NCBI RefSeq assembly: GCF_000337475.1
Contig: NZ_AOIT01000010.1
Coordinates: 236-64,235 of the forward strand
From: Natrinema limicola JCM 13563
GTDB lineage: Archaea > Halobacteriota > Halobacteria > Halobacteriales > Natrialbaceae
Length of the DNA: 64,000 bases
Direction of reading: 5' to 3'
Position 1 is the first letter of the stretch. Each line of letters opens with the position of its first letter. The notes under the pieces were generated by a model. It was not told where the DNA came from, ran no database searches, and was given only the letters and a program-made list of their open reading frames with translations. This document shows, one piece after another, positions 45,393-55,276 of the stretch. A program made the position numbers and the translations under genes.

Positions 45393-47441
45393 ATGGGCTG
45401 GCGGGACGCCGAACGAGAGTACGTGGACGCGGTCATCGGGGATACCCCACTCGGACAACTGTTCGAAGACGCCGCCGCGCGCAACGCGAATCGGCCGGCA
45501 CAGCAGTACAAAGGCGGTGTCTACGACCGATCGCTGACCGGATCGGCGTTGCCCGCTGGGACACCCGGCGAGTTCCGCCCGATCTCGTATGCCGAGATGC
45601 GTACGATCGTCCGCCGGCTCTCGGCCGGCTTTCGCACGCTTGGCATCGAGCGCGGCGATCGGATCGCCATCTTCTCTGCGACGCGTATGGAGTGGGCGCA
45701 GACGGACTTCGCCCTGCTGTCGGCCGGCGCGGTCGTCACGACCGTTTACACGGGCTCTTCGCCCGAGCAGGTTCGCTACCTGCTCGACGATCCCGATGCC
45801 GACGGCGTCGTCGTCGAGAACGAGGCCTTGCTCGAGCGGGTTCTCGCCGTCGAGGACGACCTCGATCTCGAGTTTCTCGTCTCGATCGACGCTCTCGGGG
45901 GCTACGATGACCGTGACGATATCCTGACGCTCGGGGAGGTCTACGACCGCGGTGAGGCGGCCTTCGATCGCGAGGCCTACGAGACACGGCTCGCGGAGAC
46001 AAGCCTCGATGACTTGGCGAGTCTGATCTACACCAGCGGGACGACAGGCCAGCCCAAGGGTGTTCAACTGACTCACGGGAACTTTCGGGCGAACGTCAAC
46101 GGGGTTCGGAAACGCTTCGGCCCACGACCGGACAGGGCCGACGACGTCCCGACGCTCGACGCGGAGTCGGTGGCGGTGTCGTATCTGCCGCTGGCACACG
46201 TCTTCGAGCGGACTGCCGGCCACTTCGTCATGTTCGCGACCGGTGCCTGCGTCGCCTACGCGGAGAGCCCGGACACGCTCAAGGAAGATTTCGGTGCCGT
46301 CGAGCCGACGACGGCGACGAGCGTCCCCCGCGTCTACGAGACGATCTACGATACCATTCGCGAGGAGGCACAGACCTCGAGCGTCACAGCACGCCTGTTC
46401 GAGTGGGCGACCGACATCGGCGTCGCGTACCAGCAGACCGACTCGCCGGGTCCCGTGTTGCGTGCCCAACGAGCGATCGCCGATCGGCTGGTCTTCTCGT
46501 CGGTTCGGGATGCACTCGGTGGCAACCTCGAGTTGCTGATCAGCGGCGGCGGCAGCCTCTCGGCGGAGCTCTGCCGGCTCTATCACGCGATGGGGCTGCC
46601 GATCTACGAGGGCTACGGATTGACCGAGACTGCACCGGTCGTCTCGACGAACCCACCGGACGCCGTGAAAATCGGGACGATCGGGCCGCCGCTGTCGAAC
46701 GTCGAAGTGACCGTCGACGAGACCGTCGTCGATCAGGCAGCCTTTACGGACGATCCCGGCGCAGTCGGCGAACTCCTCGTGTGCGGGCCGAACGTCACGC
46801 AGGGCTACTGGAACGACCCTGTGGCGACACAGCGTGCCTTTACTGACGACGCTCCCGAGAGCCGCACGGAATCCGAGGCACCGAACCGCTCGAGCGGCTC
46901 TCTCTTGCAAGAAGCCAAACCGGCTGGGGAGTCGGGCGATGCGCCGGCCGGCCGATGGTTCCGAACTGGCGACATCATCCACATCCGCCCCGACGGCTAC
47001 CTCGAGTTTCGTGATCGACTCAAACAACTCATCGTCCTCTCGACGGGGAAAAACGTCGCACCTGGGCCGCTCGAGGACGCGTTTGCCGCCAGTGAGGTCG
47101 TCGACCAGGCGATGGTCGTCGGCGACGGCGAGAAGTTCGTCGGGGCGTTGCTGGTGCCCAACGAGGAACACATCCGGTCGTGGGCCGACGAGGAAGGTAT
47201 TGAGCTCCCGGCGAGCTCGCAGGCGATGTGTGACGACGAGCGTGTCCGCGCGTACGTCCAACGGGAGGTCGACCGGATCAACGAGGACTTTCAGCCACAC
47301 GAGACGATCAAACGGTTCGAACTCGTCCCCCGGGAGTTCACCGAGGAAAACGACATGCTCACGCCGACCATGAAAAAGAAACGCCGAGTCATTATGGACC
47401 GGTTCGAGGACCGAATCGACCGACTGTACGCGAGTGCGTGA
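45393..47441 (+). CDS. Long-chain acyl-CoA synthetase (AMP-forming)
   Basis: A 682-residue ANL-superfamily enzyme activating fatty acids to acyl-CoA. The P-loop is YTSGTTGQPKG (about 212-222), the A5 region is YEGYGLTETAPVVSTNP, and the A7-A8 hinge is WFRTGDIIHIRPDGYLEFRD. A Ser/Glu-rich insertion (about 486-510) precedes the A7 motif. The start at 45393 (MGWRDAEREYVDAV) follows a TATA-like TTTTATC. It would feed beta-oxidation; a thiolase lies 4.5 kb away. Confidence 0.93.
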   Translation: MGWRDAEREYVDAVIGDTPLGQLFEDAAARNANRPAQQYKGGVYDRSLTGSALPAGTPGEFRPISYAEMRTIVRRLSAGFRTLGIERGDRIAIFSATRMEWAQTDFALLSAGAVVTTVYTGSSPEQVRYLLDDPDADGVVVENEALLERVLAVEDDLDLEFLVSIDALGGYDDRDDILTLGEVYDRGEAAFDREAYETRLAETSLDDLASLIYTSGTTGQPKGVQLTHGNFRANVNGVRKRFGPRPDRADDVPTLDAESVAVSYLPLAHVFERTAGHFVMFATGACVAYAESPDTLKEDFGAVEPTTATSVPRVYETIYDTIREEAQTSSVTARLFEWATDIGVAYQQTDSPGPVLRAQRAIADRLVFSSVRDALGGNLELLISGGGSLSAELCRLYHAMGLPIYEGYGLTETAPVVSTNPPDAVKIGTIGPPLSNVEVTVDETVVDQAAFTDDPGAVGELLVCGPNVTQGYWNDPVATQRAFTDDAPESRTESEAPNRSSGSLLQEAKPAGESGDAPAGRWFRTGDIIHIRPDGYLEFRDRLKQLIVLSTGKNVAPGPLEDAFAASEVVDQAMVVGDGEKFVGALLVPNEEHIRSWADEEGIELPASSQAMCDDERVRAYVQREVDRINEDFQPHETIKRFELVPREFTEENDMLTPTMKKKRRVIMDRFEDRIDRLYASA

Positions 47442-47610
47442 CCGGCTGCCGTCCCTCGGTCGGTGTCGTCCGGCACTCGGTGAACGGCTCGTTATGTCCG
47501 TGTCTCGACGTGTCTCATAGGAGTTATCCTATTCGAGTGTCTTCGTTGAAACGAATGGATAGCGCTGACGTATCGGTCTCCCGACTGGCCGCAGCCCGGG
47601 AGCTGAAGCC

Positions 47611-49494
47611 ATGAGTGTGGCCGGTGGCGGTAATCTCCTTGTCCTCGTCGCCGTGATCGTCGGGCTCGGTGTGGTTTCACAACTCCTCTCGGCGAAGTTT
47701 CGGGTTCCGAGCGTCCTCTTTCTCATCGTCGCTGGCGTCGCCATCGGCCCGGAGGGTCTCGGCGTCCTGTCGGTCGAGTCGTTCGGCGGCGGCAGCGGGC
47801 TCTCGACGATCGTCGGACTGAGCGTCGCGATCATCGTCTTCGAGGGTGCGTTCCACCTCAAGATCGACAAGATCAGGAAGGCACCGGCTGCCGTGTTGCG
47901 ATTGACCACAGTCGGCGCGGCGATCGCGCTTGTGGGGACCGCCGCCTCAGTTCGCTTTTTCCTCGAGGCCCAGTGGGACATCGCGCTGTTGATCGGCGCG
48001 TTGCTGATCGCGACCGGGCCGACGGTCGTCACACCGATCCTGAAGGTCGTCCCCGTCCGCGATCGGGTCGCGGCGACCTTAGAGACGGAGGGGATCGTCA
48101 ACGACGTGACGGCGGCGATCATGGCGGTCGTGCTGTTCAAGGCGATGACCGTCCGGGAGCTGACCGCCGACGTCTACCTCCAGTTGTTCGCCGAGCGACT
48201 CGGGACGGGGCTGCTCGTCGGCGTCGTCGTCGCGGCGATCGTCTGGGCACTGTTACAGTACGTCGACATCTCGCCAGACAACGCGCCACAGAACGCGCGA
48301 TTGCTCACGCTTGCGGGGGCGATCGTCGCCTTCGGCGCGGCCGACTACGTCTTCGCCGAGGCGGGCGTCGCGGCCGCAGCGACGGCTGGGTTGATCCTCG
48401 GCAATGCTGATCTTCCATACGAGGAGGATATCGCGGCGTTCAAAGGCGACATCACCTTGCTCGTCCTTTCGTTTGTCTTCATTACGCTCGCGGCGTTGCT
48501 CGAGTTCGACCAACTGTTCGCACTCGGGCTCGGCGGCGTGGCGGTCGTCGTCGCCGTAATGTTCGTTTTGCGACCGCTTTTGGTCTTCCTCTCGACTCGA
48601 GGCGACCGGTTTACGGTCCGTGAGACGCTGTTTATGAGCTTTGTCGGGCCGCGGGGGATCATTCCAGCCTCGGTCGCGACGCTGTTTGCGATCCGGCTGC
48701 AGACTGCCGAGCCACCGACGAACCCGGCGGGCGCGGATCTACTCGTCGGCACGGTCTTTCTCGTCATCCTCGTCACGGTCGTCTTGGAGGGCGGGTTTGC
48801 CAGACAGATCGCGGAGAAACTCGACGTGATACCCATGCGTGTACTCATCATCGGCGGCGGCCGCGTCGGTCGCTCGCTGGCAGAACGACTCGAAGCGCGC
48901 GGTGAAAACGTGGTCCTGATCGAAAACGACCGGACTGCCCTCGAGGACCTTCGCAACGACGGCTTTACCGCCCGCGAGGGCGATGGGACAGACATCGACG
49001 TGTTACAGGGGGCGGGTGCGGAGAACGCTCGCACCGTCGTCGCGGCGACCGGTGACGACGACGTCAACCTCCTCGTGGCACAACTCGCCCAGTCGAAGTT
49101 CGGCGTCGAGACGGTCATCGCTCGGGCGAACAACCCCTCGAACGTCGACGCCTTCGAAGAGCTCGACGTCGAGACGATCTCGGCCGCCGAGTCGACCGCG
49201 TGGGCGATCGACAACGTGATCGAACGCCCTGCGCTCTCGAACTGGATGTCCGAACTCGGCCGGTCGGGAGACGTCCAGGAGATCGAAGTCACCGACGAGG
49301 ACCTCGTCGGCAAGCGGGTCGTTGACATCGGCGACAAACTCCCAAGCGGCGTCCTCATCGCACTCGTGAGCCGGAACGGGACCAACGAGGTTCCGTCAGC
49401 CGATGTCGAACTGCAGAAAGGCGACCATATCACGCTCATCGGCCGGACCGACGCGGTCCGTGAGGCTATCGAGCAGTGTGGCAAACCCGTCTAA
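47611..49494 (+). CDS. CPA1-type Na+/H+ antiporter with C-terminal TrkA (RCK) domains
   Basis: A 627-residue protein: 12-13 membrane helices (about 10-400) of the NhaP/CPA class with the conserved ATGPTVVTPILK and EGIVNDVTA motifs, then an RCK/TrkA-N Rossmann domain (MRVLIIGGGRVGRSLAERLE at about 410) and a TrkA-C domain at the end. It exchanges Na+ or K+ for H+ under nucleotide control, a typical haloarchaeal ion-homeostasis design. Confidence 0.93.
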   Translation: MSVAGGGNLLVLVAVIVGLGVVSQLLSAKFRVPSVLFLIVAGVAIGPEGLGVLSVESFGGGSGLSTIVGLSVAIIVFEGAFHLKIDKIRKAPAAVLRLTTVGAAIALVGTAASVRFFLEAQWDIALLIGALLIATGPTVVTPILKVVPVRDRVAATLETEGIVNDVTAAIMAVVLFKAMTVRELTADVYLQLFAERLGTGLLVGVVVAAIVWALLQYVDISPDNAPQNARLLTLAGAIVAFGAADYVFAEAGVAAAATAGLILGNADLPYEEDIAAFKGDITLLVLSFVFITLAALLEFDQLFALGLGGVAVVVAVMFVLRPLLVFLSTRGDRFTVRETLFMSFVGPRGIIPASVATLFAIRLQTAEPPTNPAGADLLVGTVFLVILVTVVLEGGFARQIAEKLDVIPMRVLIIGGGRVGRSLAERLEARGENVVLIENDRTALEDLRNDGFTAREGDGTDIDVLQGAGAENARTVVAATGDDDVNLLVAQLAQSKFGVETVIARANNPSNVDAFEELDVETISAAESTAWAIDNVIERPALSNWMSELGRSGDVQEIEVTDEDLVGKRVVDIGDKLPSGVLIALVSRNGTNEVPSADVELQKGDHITLIGRTDAVREAIEQCGKPV

Positions 49495-49519
49495 TCGCAT
49501 TCGAGGGCAAACGAAGCGG

Positions 49520-49602
49520 TAATACGGGCTGCTGTCACTGGTCCCCGATGCACTCGCAAACGGGGCGGGTGTGTCGGTATCCACCGACAGGAGTCCGTCT
49601 GA
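49520..49602. mobile_element. Palindromic miniature element, copy 9
   Basis: Core 49523-49599 with left terminus TACGGGCTGCTGT and right terminus ACAGGAGTCCGTC. The flanks are TAA and TGA, so the duplication has decayed. It lies between the antiporter and the AOR gene, within the likely promoter region of the latter. Confidence 0.75.
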
Positions 49603-49653
49603 CGACCTGCATAACCGACACCGTTTTGCACCCGTGTCCATCAGTGTGGTAGT

Positions 49654-51384
49654 ATGAACCACGCACGGGGCCCATTGTGTTCGATCGACGTGGGCGAGCG
49701 CACGGCTGAGTCTGTCTCGATCGACGACGTCCTCGAGTCCTCGATCGGCGGTCGGGCACTTGGGACGCGACTCGCCCACGACCGGATCCCGTTCGACGCC
49801 GATCCACTGGGGCCGGACAATCGGCTCTACTTTGCGACGGGGCCACTCCAGCACTCGACAATGAGTTTTACCGGCCGAATGTCGGCGACCGGCGTCTCGC
49901 CGCTGACCGACGGGCTGCTCTCGTCGAACGCCGGTGGCTTCCTCTCGCGGAACTTCACCGGGACGGGCTACAGCGCCGTCGAGATTACCGGTGCGAGCGA
50001 TGAGCTCGTGATCGTCCACGTCAGAGACGAGGGCGACGAGTCACACTCGCCGGGCAGCGAGACGGCGTCTCGCCCACGTGTCGAGTTCGAACCGGTCCCC
50101 GAACTCGCCGAGGCGACCGTCCCCGAGACCTGTGCGTACATCGAAGACGAACACGGCCTCGGCTCGGAGCACACCGTCGTCATCGGCCCGGCCGGCGAAA
50201 ACGAGGTTCGGTTCGCCTCGATCATGACCTCCGAAGAGCGCGCGTTCGGTCGCGGTGGGCTCGGTGCGGTGCTGGGCGCAAAAGGCGTCAAGGCGATCAC
50301 GTTCGACGGCGACTCGACCCGCGAGGTCGAGCTTCCGCCGCTGCAGATGGAGATCCACGGCGAGGCCGCCCAGTCCGAGAACCCGATGAAAGCCCAGGGA
50401 ACCACTTCGGTCACGGAGTACGCGAACATGGTCGAAGCCCTGCCGACTCGCTACTTTTCGGAGCTTTCCTTCGAGGGTATCGAGGGCGTCAACGGCGATC
50501 GCGTCGAGGAAAAAAAGTACAAGAAAGGCACCTGCTCGTCGTGTGCCTTTGCCTGCAAACTGCCGACCAGAGACGAGGAGTCGGGCCTCGAGACCGAGGG
50601 CCCCGAGTACGAGACGCTGATGGCCTTCGGCCCCAACTCGGGCGTCGACGATATCGTCGACGTGATGCAATCGAACAAGCTGTGTGACGAACTCGGGCTC
50701 GACACGATTTCTGCGGGCGACACCGTCGCGGCCTACCTCGCGAGCAAGGACGAGTTCGGTAACGCCGCGTTGATCCACGACCTCGTCGAGCAAATCGCCT
50801 ATCGCGAGGGCGTCGGCGACCTGCTCGCAGAGGGTATCGATCGGATTCACGACGAGTTAGGCGTCGAGAACTGGACCGCCAAGGGCATGGAGTTCCCCGC
50901 CCACGACGGCCGCACGCTGAACGGTCAGGGACTTGCCTTTGCGACCTCGAATCGCGGTGCCGACCACATGTACGCCGAGTTCTACCCATACGAGTACCCG
51001 CTGGTCGACGCCGACGACGCCTTCGACAAAGCCGGACTCGAGGGGAAACCGCCGAAAATCGTCGAACTCGAGAACATCAACGTGATCAAAGACAGTGCCG
51101 TCCTCTGTAAGTTCTCGCGGAATTTCATCACCGAAGCCCGCCTCGAGACATTACTCGACGCCGACTACGACGAGTTGCTCGCCATTGGCAGTGAGATCGT
51201 CTCGCTCGAGCGTCACTTCAACACCCAGCGCGGCTTCGACCGCGAGGACGACACGGTGCCCTACGATATTCCGGACTTCGAGCAGGGTCTCGAGGAGTAC
51301 TACGACGAACGCGGCTGGAACGACGACGGGACGGTCCCCGACGCGGCACTCGAGGGGAGTACAGACATCGTCGCCGACGACTGA
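49654..51384 (+). CDS. aor: Aldehyde ferredoxin oxidoreductase family protein
   Basis: A 576-residue tungstopterin enzyme of the AOR family. The N-terminal domain contains the GPLQHSTMSFTGRMSATGVS segment, then the pterin-binding region GGLGAVLGAKGVKAI. The [4Fe-4S] ligands are CSSCAFAC (about 290-297) plus a later Cys in DSAVLCKFS. It oxidises aldehydes to acids with ferredoxin. Haloarchaea carry several paralogues and the substrate of this one cannot be told. Confidence 0.93.
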   Translation: MNHARGPLCSIDVGERTAESVSIDDVLESSIGGRALGTRLAHDRIPFDADPLGPDNRLYFATGPLQHSTMSFTGRMSATGVSPLTDGLLSSNAGGFLSRNFTGTGYSAVEITGASDELVIVHVRDEGDESHSPGSETASRPRVEFEPVPELAEATVPETCAYIEDEHGLGSEHTVVIGPAGENEVRFASIMTSEERAFGRGGLGAVLGAKGVKAITFDGDSTREVELPPLQMEIHGEAAQSENPMKAQGTTSVTEYANMVEALPTRYFSELSFEGIEGVNGDRVEEKKYKKGTCSSCAFACKLPTRDEESGLETEGPEYETLMAFGPNSGVDDIVDVMQSNKLCDELGLDTISAGDTVAAYLASKDEFGNAALIHDLVEQIAYREGVGDLLAEGIDRIHDELGVENWTAKGMEFPAHDGRTLNGQGLAFATSNRGADHMYAEFYPYEYPLVDADDAFDKAGLEGKPPKIVELENINVIKDSAVLCKFSRNFITEARLETLLDADYDELLAIGSEIVSLERHFNTQRGFDREDDTVPYDIPDFEQGLEEYYDERGWNDDGTVPDAALEGSTDIVADD

Positions 51385-51417
51385 TCTCAGCGACCCGACG
51401 CGAATCGTTGCGTTCTG

Positions 51418-51753
51418 TCACTTCCCGCGCCGAGCGTCGTCGCTGTCGTCCTCGAGGTCGTCCGCCGTGAGCCGCTTGTCACCGCGAGATGGGAGCGTGG
51501 TGTCGTCGGCCCGTGAGGGGTGGATGTTGACGTTATTCCCCCGGTAGGGGTCGGTCTCGGGATCGTAGGACAGTTCGCTGCGCTCGAAGAGGTAGATAAA
51601 AAAGCCGATCACCGGAACGAAAAAGGTGATTGCCGCCCATTTCTTCGGCGGCTCGAGCCCGACCCGTCCGGCATCGTAGTAGGCGACGCCGGTCAGGCCC
51701 AGATGCCAGACGAGCGGAATCCCCACGAGTATCGCCAGCAACAGCCGTTCCAT
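51418..51753 (-). CDS. Small membrane protein with PLDc_N-like domain
   Basis: A 111-residue protein: two membrane helices (LLLAILVGIPLVWHLGL and WAAITFFVPVIGFFIYLF) in the pattern of the phospholipase D N-terminal (PLDc_N) domain, then a 50-residue acidic soluble tail with YDPETDPYRGNN. Found widely in haloarchaea, without known function. It converges with the AOR gene. Confidence 0.8.
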   Translation of the reverse strand: MERLLLAILVGIPLVWHLGLTGVAYYDAGRVGLEPPKKWAAITFFVPVIGFFIYLFERSELSYDPETDPYRGNNVNIHPSRADDTTLPSRGDKRLTADDLEDDSDDARRGK

Positions 51754-51822
51754 ACGCGTGCTGACGCGCTCGAGCTACCTAAATCGCCGGTTCTCGCTCA
51801 CTGTGACCGGGGCCGTATCTGC

Positions 51823-51932
51823 TCATACTACTGGACAGCAGTCAATACGAAGCCGGTCGCGACTTCGCGGCCGTCCCCATAGGTGGCCGCATACGTGCGG
51901 CCGGCTTCACGTCGTTCTGTCCAGCAGTATCA
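51823..51932. mobile_element. Second palindromic element family (104 bp core) at the thiolase stop
   Basis: Core 51826-51929 with termini TACTACTGGACAG and CTGTCCAGCAGTA and long GAAGCCGG/CCGGCTTC inner arms, flanked by TCA on both sides. The right TCA is the TGA stop of the thiolase gene. The interior differs from the TACGGTCTGCTGT family, but the 3-bp TCA duplication and stop-codon position are the same. Confidence 0.85.
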
Positions 51933-53066
51933 GTTAACCTCGAACTCGATCGCCGCACCTTGTCCAAAGCCGACACACAGCGTCGCCAACCCGAGGCCAC
52001 CGCCGCGTTTCTCGAGTTCGTGGAGTAGCGTGACCGGCAGGCGGGCACCCGAAGCCCCCAGCGGGTGGCCGATCGCGATCGCGCCGCCGTTGACGTTGAA
52101 GATCTCCGGATCGATGCCGAGCTCGTCACGGGAGTACAGCGTCTGACTGGCGAATGCCTCGTTGAGTTCCACGAGGTCGTAGTCGTCGATATCGCGACCG
52201 TTGCGCTCGAGCAGGCCCCGCGTCGCCGGGACCGGGCCGATCCCCATCACGGTGGGGTCGACGCCGGCGACGTTGTTCATGCCGACTTCGGCCATGATCT
52301 CGAGGTCGTGTTCGTCGGCGAAGGATTTGCTCGTGACGAGCAGCGCGGCTGCGCCGTCGGATATCTGGGAGGCGTTACCGGGAGTAACCATGCCATCGGA
52401 TTTGAAAACGGTCGGCAACTCGGCGAGTTTTTCGGGGGTGGTGCCGGGACGGAGTCCCTCGTCTTCGGTGACAGCGCCGTCCTCAGTTTCGATCGGGACG
52501 AGTTCGTCGTCGAAGCGGCCCGATTCGGTGGCGTCGACTGCGCGTTGCTGGCTGCGGGCGGCGTACTCGTCCTGTTGCTCGCGGCTGATACCGTACTCCT
52601 CGGCGACCTTCTCGGCGGTCATCCCCATCTGGAGTTCGCCGATGTTGTAGAGGTCGGCCAGCCGCGGGTGGACGTTACCCATGTTCTCGCCCATCGGGAC
52701 GCGGCTCATGTTCTCGACGCCGCCGGCGATGATGGCGTCGCGGTTGCCGGCCGCGATGGCGTCGGACGCCGAGATGATCGCCTGCATCGAGGAGGCACAC
52801 CACCGGTTGATCGTCGCCGCGGGAACGTCTTCGCCCAGTTCAGAGAGCAAGGCGATGACGCGAGCGACGTTGTTCCCCTGCTCGCCGCGTTGCTGTGCAC
52901 AGCCCCACATCAGATCGTCGATTTCGGCACTCGAGAGGCCCGTTTCCGCGAGGATCTCGTCGATCAGGGGAATCGAGAGGTCTTCGCTGCGGACGTCAGC
53001 GAACACCCCGTCTTCTTTCCCCTGCGGCGTTCGGACTGCCGTCACGACGACTGGCGTCTGTGTCAT
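51930..53066 (-). CDS. Acetyl-CoA C-acetyltransferase / thiolase
   Basis: A 378-residue thiolase. The nucleophile Cys90 is in NRWCASSMQAI, His in GHPLGASGAR, and the second Cys in CVGFGQG close to the C-terminus. It catalyses thiolytic cleavage or condensation of acyl-CoA in fatty-acid metabolism. The stop TGA is formed at the border of a palindromic element. Single gene, diverging from the DUF5806 gene. Confidence 0.94.
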   Translation of the reverse strand: MTQTPVVVTAVRTPQGKEDGVFADVRSEDLSIPLIDEILAETGLSSAEIDDLMWGCAQQRGEQGNNVARVIALLSELGEDVPAATINRWCASSMQAIISASDAIAAGNRDAIIAGGVENMSRVPMGENMGNVHPRLADLYNIGELQMGMTAEKVAEEYGISREQQDEYAARSQQRAVDATESGRFDDELVPIETEDGAVTEDEGLRPGTTPEKLAELPTVFKSDGMVTPGNASQISDGAAALLVTSKSFADEHDLEIMAEVGMNNVAGVDPTVMGIGPVPATRGLLERNGRDIDDYDLVELNEAFASQTLYSRDELGIDPEIFNVNGGAIAIGHPLGASGARLPVTLLHELEKRGGGLGLATLCVGFGQGAAIEFEVN

Positions 53067-53251
53067 GTCCTACCGAATGCCGTACACGGTCTTAAATCCG
53101 GGCGAACTCGAGTTCATACGCGAGCCGTTTACGGCCAGTGATATCCCTCGCTGGGTCGATTTCGACCGCGATCGGTCGCGGATCGCTGTCGGCCGATGAG
53201 CGGACTCGCTCGAGAACAACCCTTATCTCGGATTGTTGGGAATACGCGGAC

Positions 53252-53905
53252 ATGGACGAGGACGGAGCGAACGCCGCGCGAGTCGATGGCGACACGGAAT
53301 CGGGAGCCGACGACGCGGGAGCCGACGACACCGGCGGTCCCGACGCGACCGACGACGCATCGATGCCGGGCGTCCCGGACCCCGATCCGCAGGAAAACGA
53401 CGTGCCCGATGATGTCCAGAAGTACGCCCGCTTCAAGAAGATGGATGGTGCCCAGTACGACCGGGTTAACGACTTCCTGCGCGAGCGGACCTACATCACC
53501 GCTCGCGAGTGGGCCATTGCCCGCCTCTGTTCTGACTTTCGAACCGAGACCGGCGTCGAGATGACCAAGATCGGCGAGAATCTGCCCGACCTCGTCCCCT
53601 TCATGACCGACACCTACACCCCGCAGGCGGTCAACCAGGCCCGTGCGTCCTTCGAGGAGAAGGTTCGGATGGCCGGCGCAACGTTCCTCTACGGCGCGAT
53701 GTGTGATTTCTTCACCGCCGAGGAACTCGACGACGTGATGTACGAAGCCACCGAGGTCGCCAAGTTCCTGCTGGAAGTCGAGGGCGTCGACCTCTCGGTC
53801 GAGGACGAACTCGAGGCCGAAGAGCGCATCTCGAGTGTCATGCGCGAGGTCCGTGAGGCAAGCGCGGAACTCCGCGCGGAGGACGTCACCGAGGCCGACG
53901 AGTAG
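53252..53905 (+). CDS. DUF5806 family protein
   Basis: A 217-residue haloarchaeal protein. The first ~50 residues are acidic, Gly/Asp-rich and disordered; the conserved domain starts at VPDDVQKYARFKKMDGAQYD and includes REWAIARLCSDFRTETGVEM and FYLYG-like helices (ATFLYGAMCDFFTAEEL). The C-terminus is a charged helix. The start at MDEDGANAARV follows a plausible promoter; upstream in-frame codons are not used. Function unknown. Confidence 0.83.
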   Translation: MDEDGANAARVDGDTESGADDAGADDTGGPDATDDASMPGVPDPDPQENDVPDDVQKYARFKKMDGAQYDRVNDFLRERTYITAREWAIARLCSDFRTETGVEMTKIGENLPDLVPFMTDTYTPQAVNQARASFEEKVRMAGATFLYGAMCDFFTAEELDDVMYEATEVAKFLLEVEGVDLSVEDELEAEERISSVMREVREASAELRAEDVTEADE

Positions 53906-54044
53906 GCAAATCAGCCTCCCGCTCACGAGACCCTTCTTGAGCGGGTTCGCCTGCGACCGGTTGTCCGTCGTCGGAGAAGAGTCACAGTCGGTGCTGGCCC
54001 GCCCGTTTCGCAACGCTTGAGAGCCGCTGTCGGCAACAGTATTC

Positions 54045-55202
54045 GTGTCCCGCGCTCGCCTCTTCGGGTCCCTCTGTGGCCTCGTCTTTCTGCTCAATCT
54101 CGCCAGAATCGTCTTTGCACCGCTGCTGGACGTGTTCATCGCCGAGTTCGCGATCGGCGAGGCGACCGCCGGACTCATCGCGACATTGGTATGGGTCGGG
54201 AGTGCGTCCCTTCGGCTCCCGACCGGGTGGGTGCTCACGAAGGTCCCGCGACACCGCGTCGTCGTCGCGTCGGGTGTCGTGCTCACAGCGTCTTCGGCCT
54301 TTGCTGCGACCGCGATGACGGTTCCACATCTCATGGCCGGGGCCTTGCTCATGGGTGTCGCCTCCGGCATCTACTTCGTCTCCGCGAATCCGCTCCTGAG
54401 CGAACTCTATCCGTCTCGCATCGGCCGCATCATGGGAATCCACGGAGCGGCCAGCCAGATCGCCGCGGTGATCGCCGCGCCGTTCGTCGCGCTTTCGATG
54501 CTCGTCGACTGGCGGCTCGCGCTGTGTGCAATCGCCGCCGGCGCGGCACTCGGGACGGCCTACACCTGGCACGCCGCGAAGGGAACCGAGATGCCGACGG
54601 CAGGACGTGCGGACCGCGAGTTCGTCGCCGGCGCACTCTCGGAGTGGCGCATCATCGTCACCGCGCTGGCACTCGTCGGCGCGGCGGTGTTCGTCTGGCA
54701 GGGCGTGTTCAACTTCTACGAACTCTACATGCAATCGAAGGACCTCTCCGACCGGACCGCGGGCACGATGCTCACGCTCGTCTTTGCCGCCGGCGTGCCG
54801 GCATTTTACGTCGGCGGTGATCTGGCCGACCGGTTCCCACACGTCCCGTATCTGCTCGGCATCGTCGGGGCGTTCGCCGCGTGCCTGCTTGCGCTGACGC
54901 TCGTCGACGGCCTGCTCGCGCTTGTCGTGCTGACCGCCCTCCTCGGCTTTATCATCCACGCGCTGTTTCCGGCCGCGGACACGTACCTCCTCGATACGCT
55001 CCCCGACTCGACCCGGGGCAGCGCCTACGCCGTGTTCAGCTCCGTCTGGATGCTGACCCAGTCGCTTGGCTCCTCGGTCGTCGGGCTGGTCCTCGAGCGT
55101 GGCTACGCCTACGACACGGTGTTTGCCACCGCCGCGCTCTGCCTCGGTGCCACGATCGTCGTCCTCGCCGCCCTTGAGCGAGCCGGCCGGCTTCCGAGTT
55201 GA
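54045..55202 (+). CDS. Major facilitator superfamily transporter
   Basis: A 385-residue permease with about 12 hydrophobic helices. The N-terminal half holds the MFS loop pattern (RLPTGWVLTKVPRHR) and the second half the equivalent GGDLADRFPH. It begins with GTG, with MSRARLFGSLCGLVFLLNLA as first span; no nearby ATG fits. Substrate unknown, an efflux-type transporter by general similarity. The TGA stop is followed by TAC, but the nearest element starts 75 bp later. Confidence 0.87.
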   Translation: MSRARLFGSLCGLVFLLNLARIVFAPLLDVFIAEFAIGEATAGLIATLVWVGSASLRLPTGWVLTKVPRHRVVVASGVVLTASSAFAATAMTVPHLMAGALLMGVASGIYFVSANPLLSELYPSRIGRIMGIHGAASQIAAVIAAPFVALSMLVDWRLALCAIAAGAALGTAYTWHAAKGTEMPTAGRADREFVAGALSEWRIIVTALALVGAAVFVWQGVFNFYELYMQSKDLSDRTAGTMLTLVFAAGVPAFYVGGDLADRFPHVPYLLGIVGAFAACLLALTLVDGLLALVVLTALLGFIIHALFPAADTYLLDTLPDSTRGSAYAVFSSVWMLTQSLGSSVVGLVLERGYAYDTVFATAALCLGATIVVLAALERAGRLPS

Positions 55203-55276
55203 TACAAGATGTCGGACTGGAGTCAGTGAGAAGCCGCTCGCGAAAGCCGGCTGTCTCTATCGATGACAGCCGACCC

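Noticed and set aside
45384-47300. A 638-residue minus-strand frame opposite the acyl-CoA synthetase
   Set aside because: Antisense shadow; the plus-strand product has complete ANL motifs.
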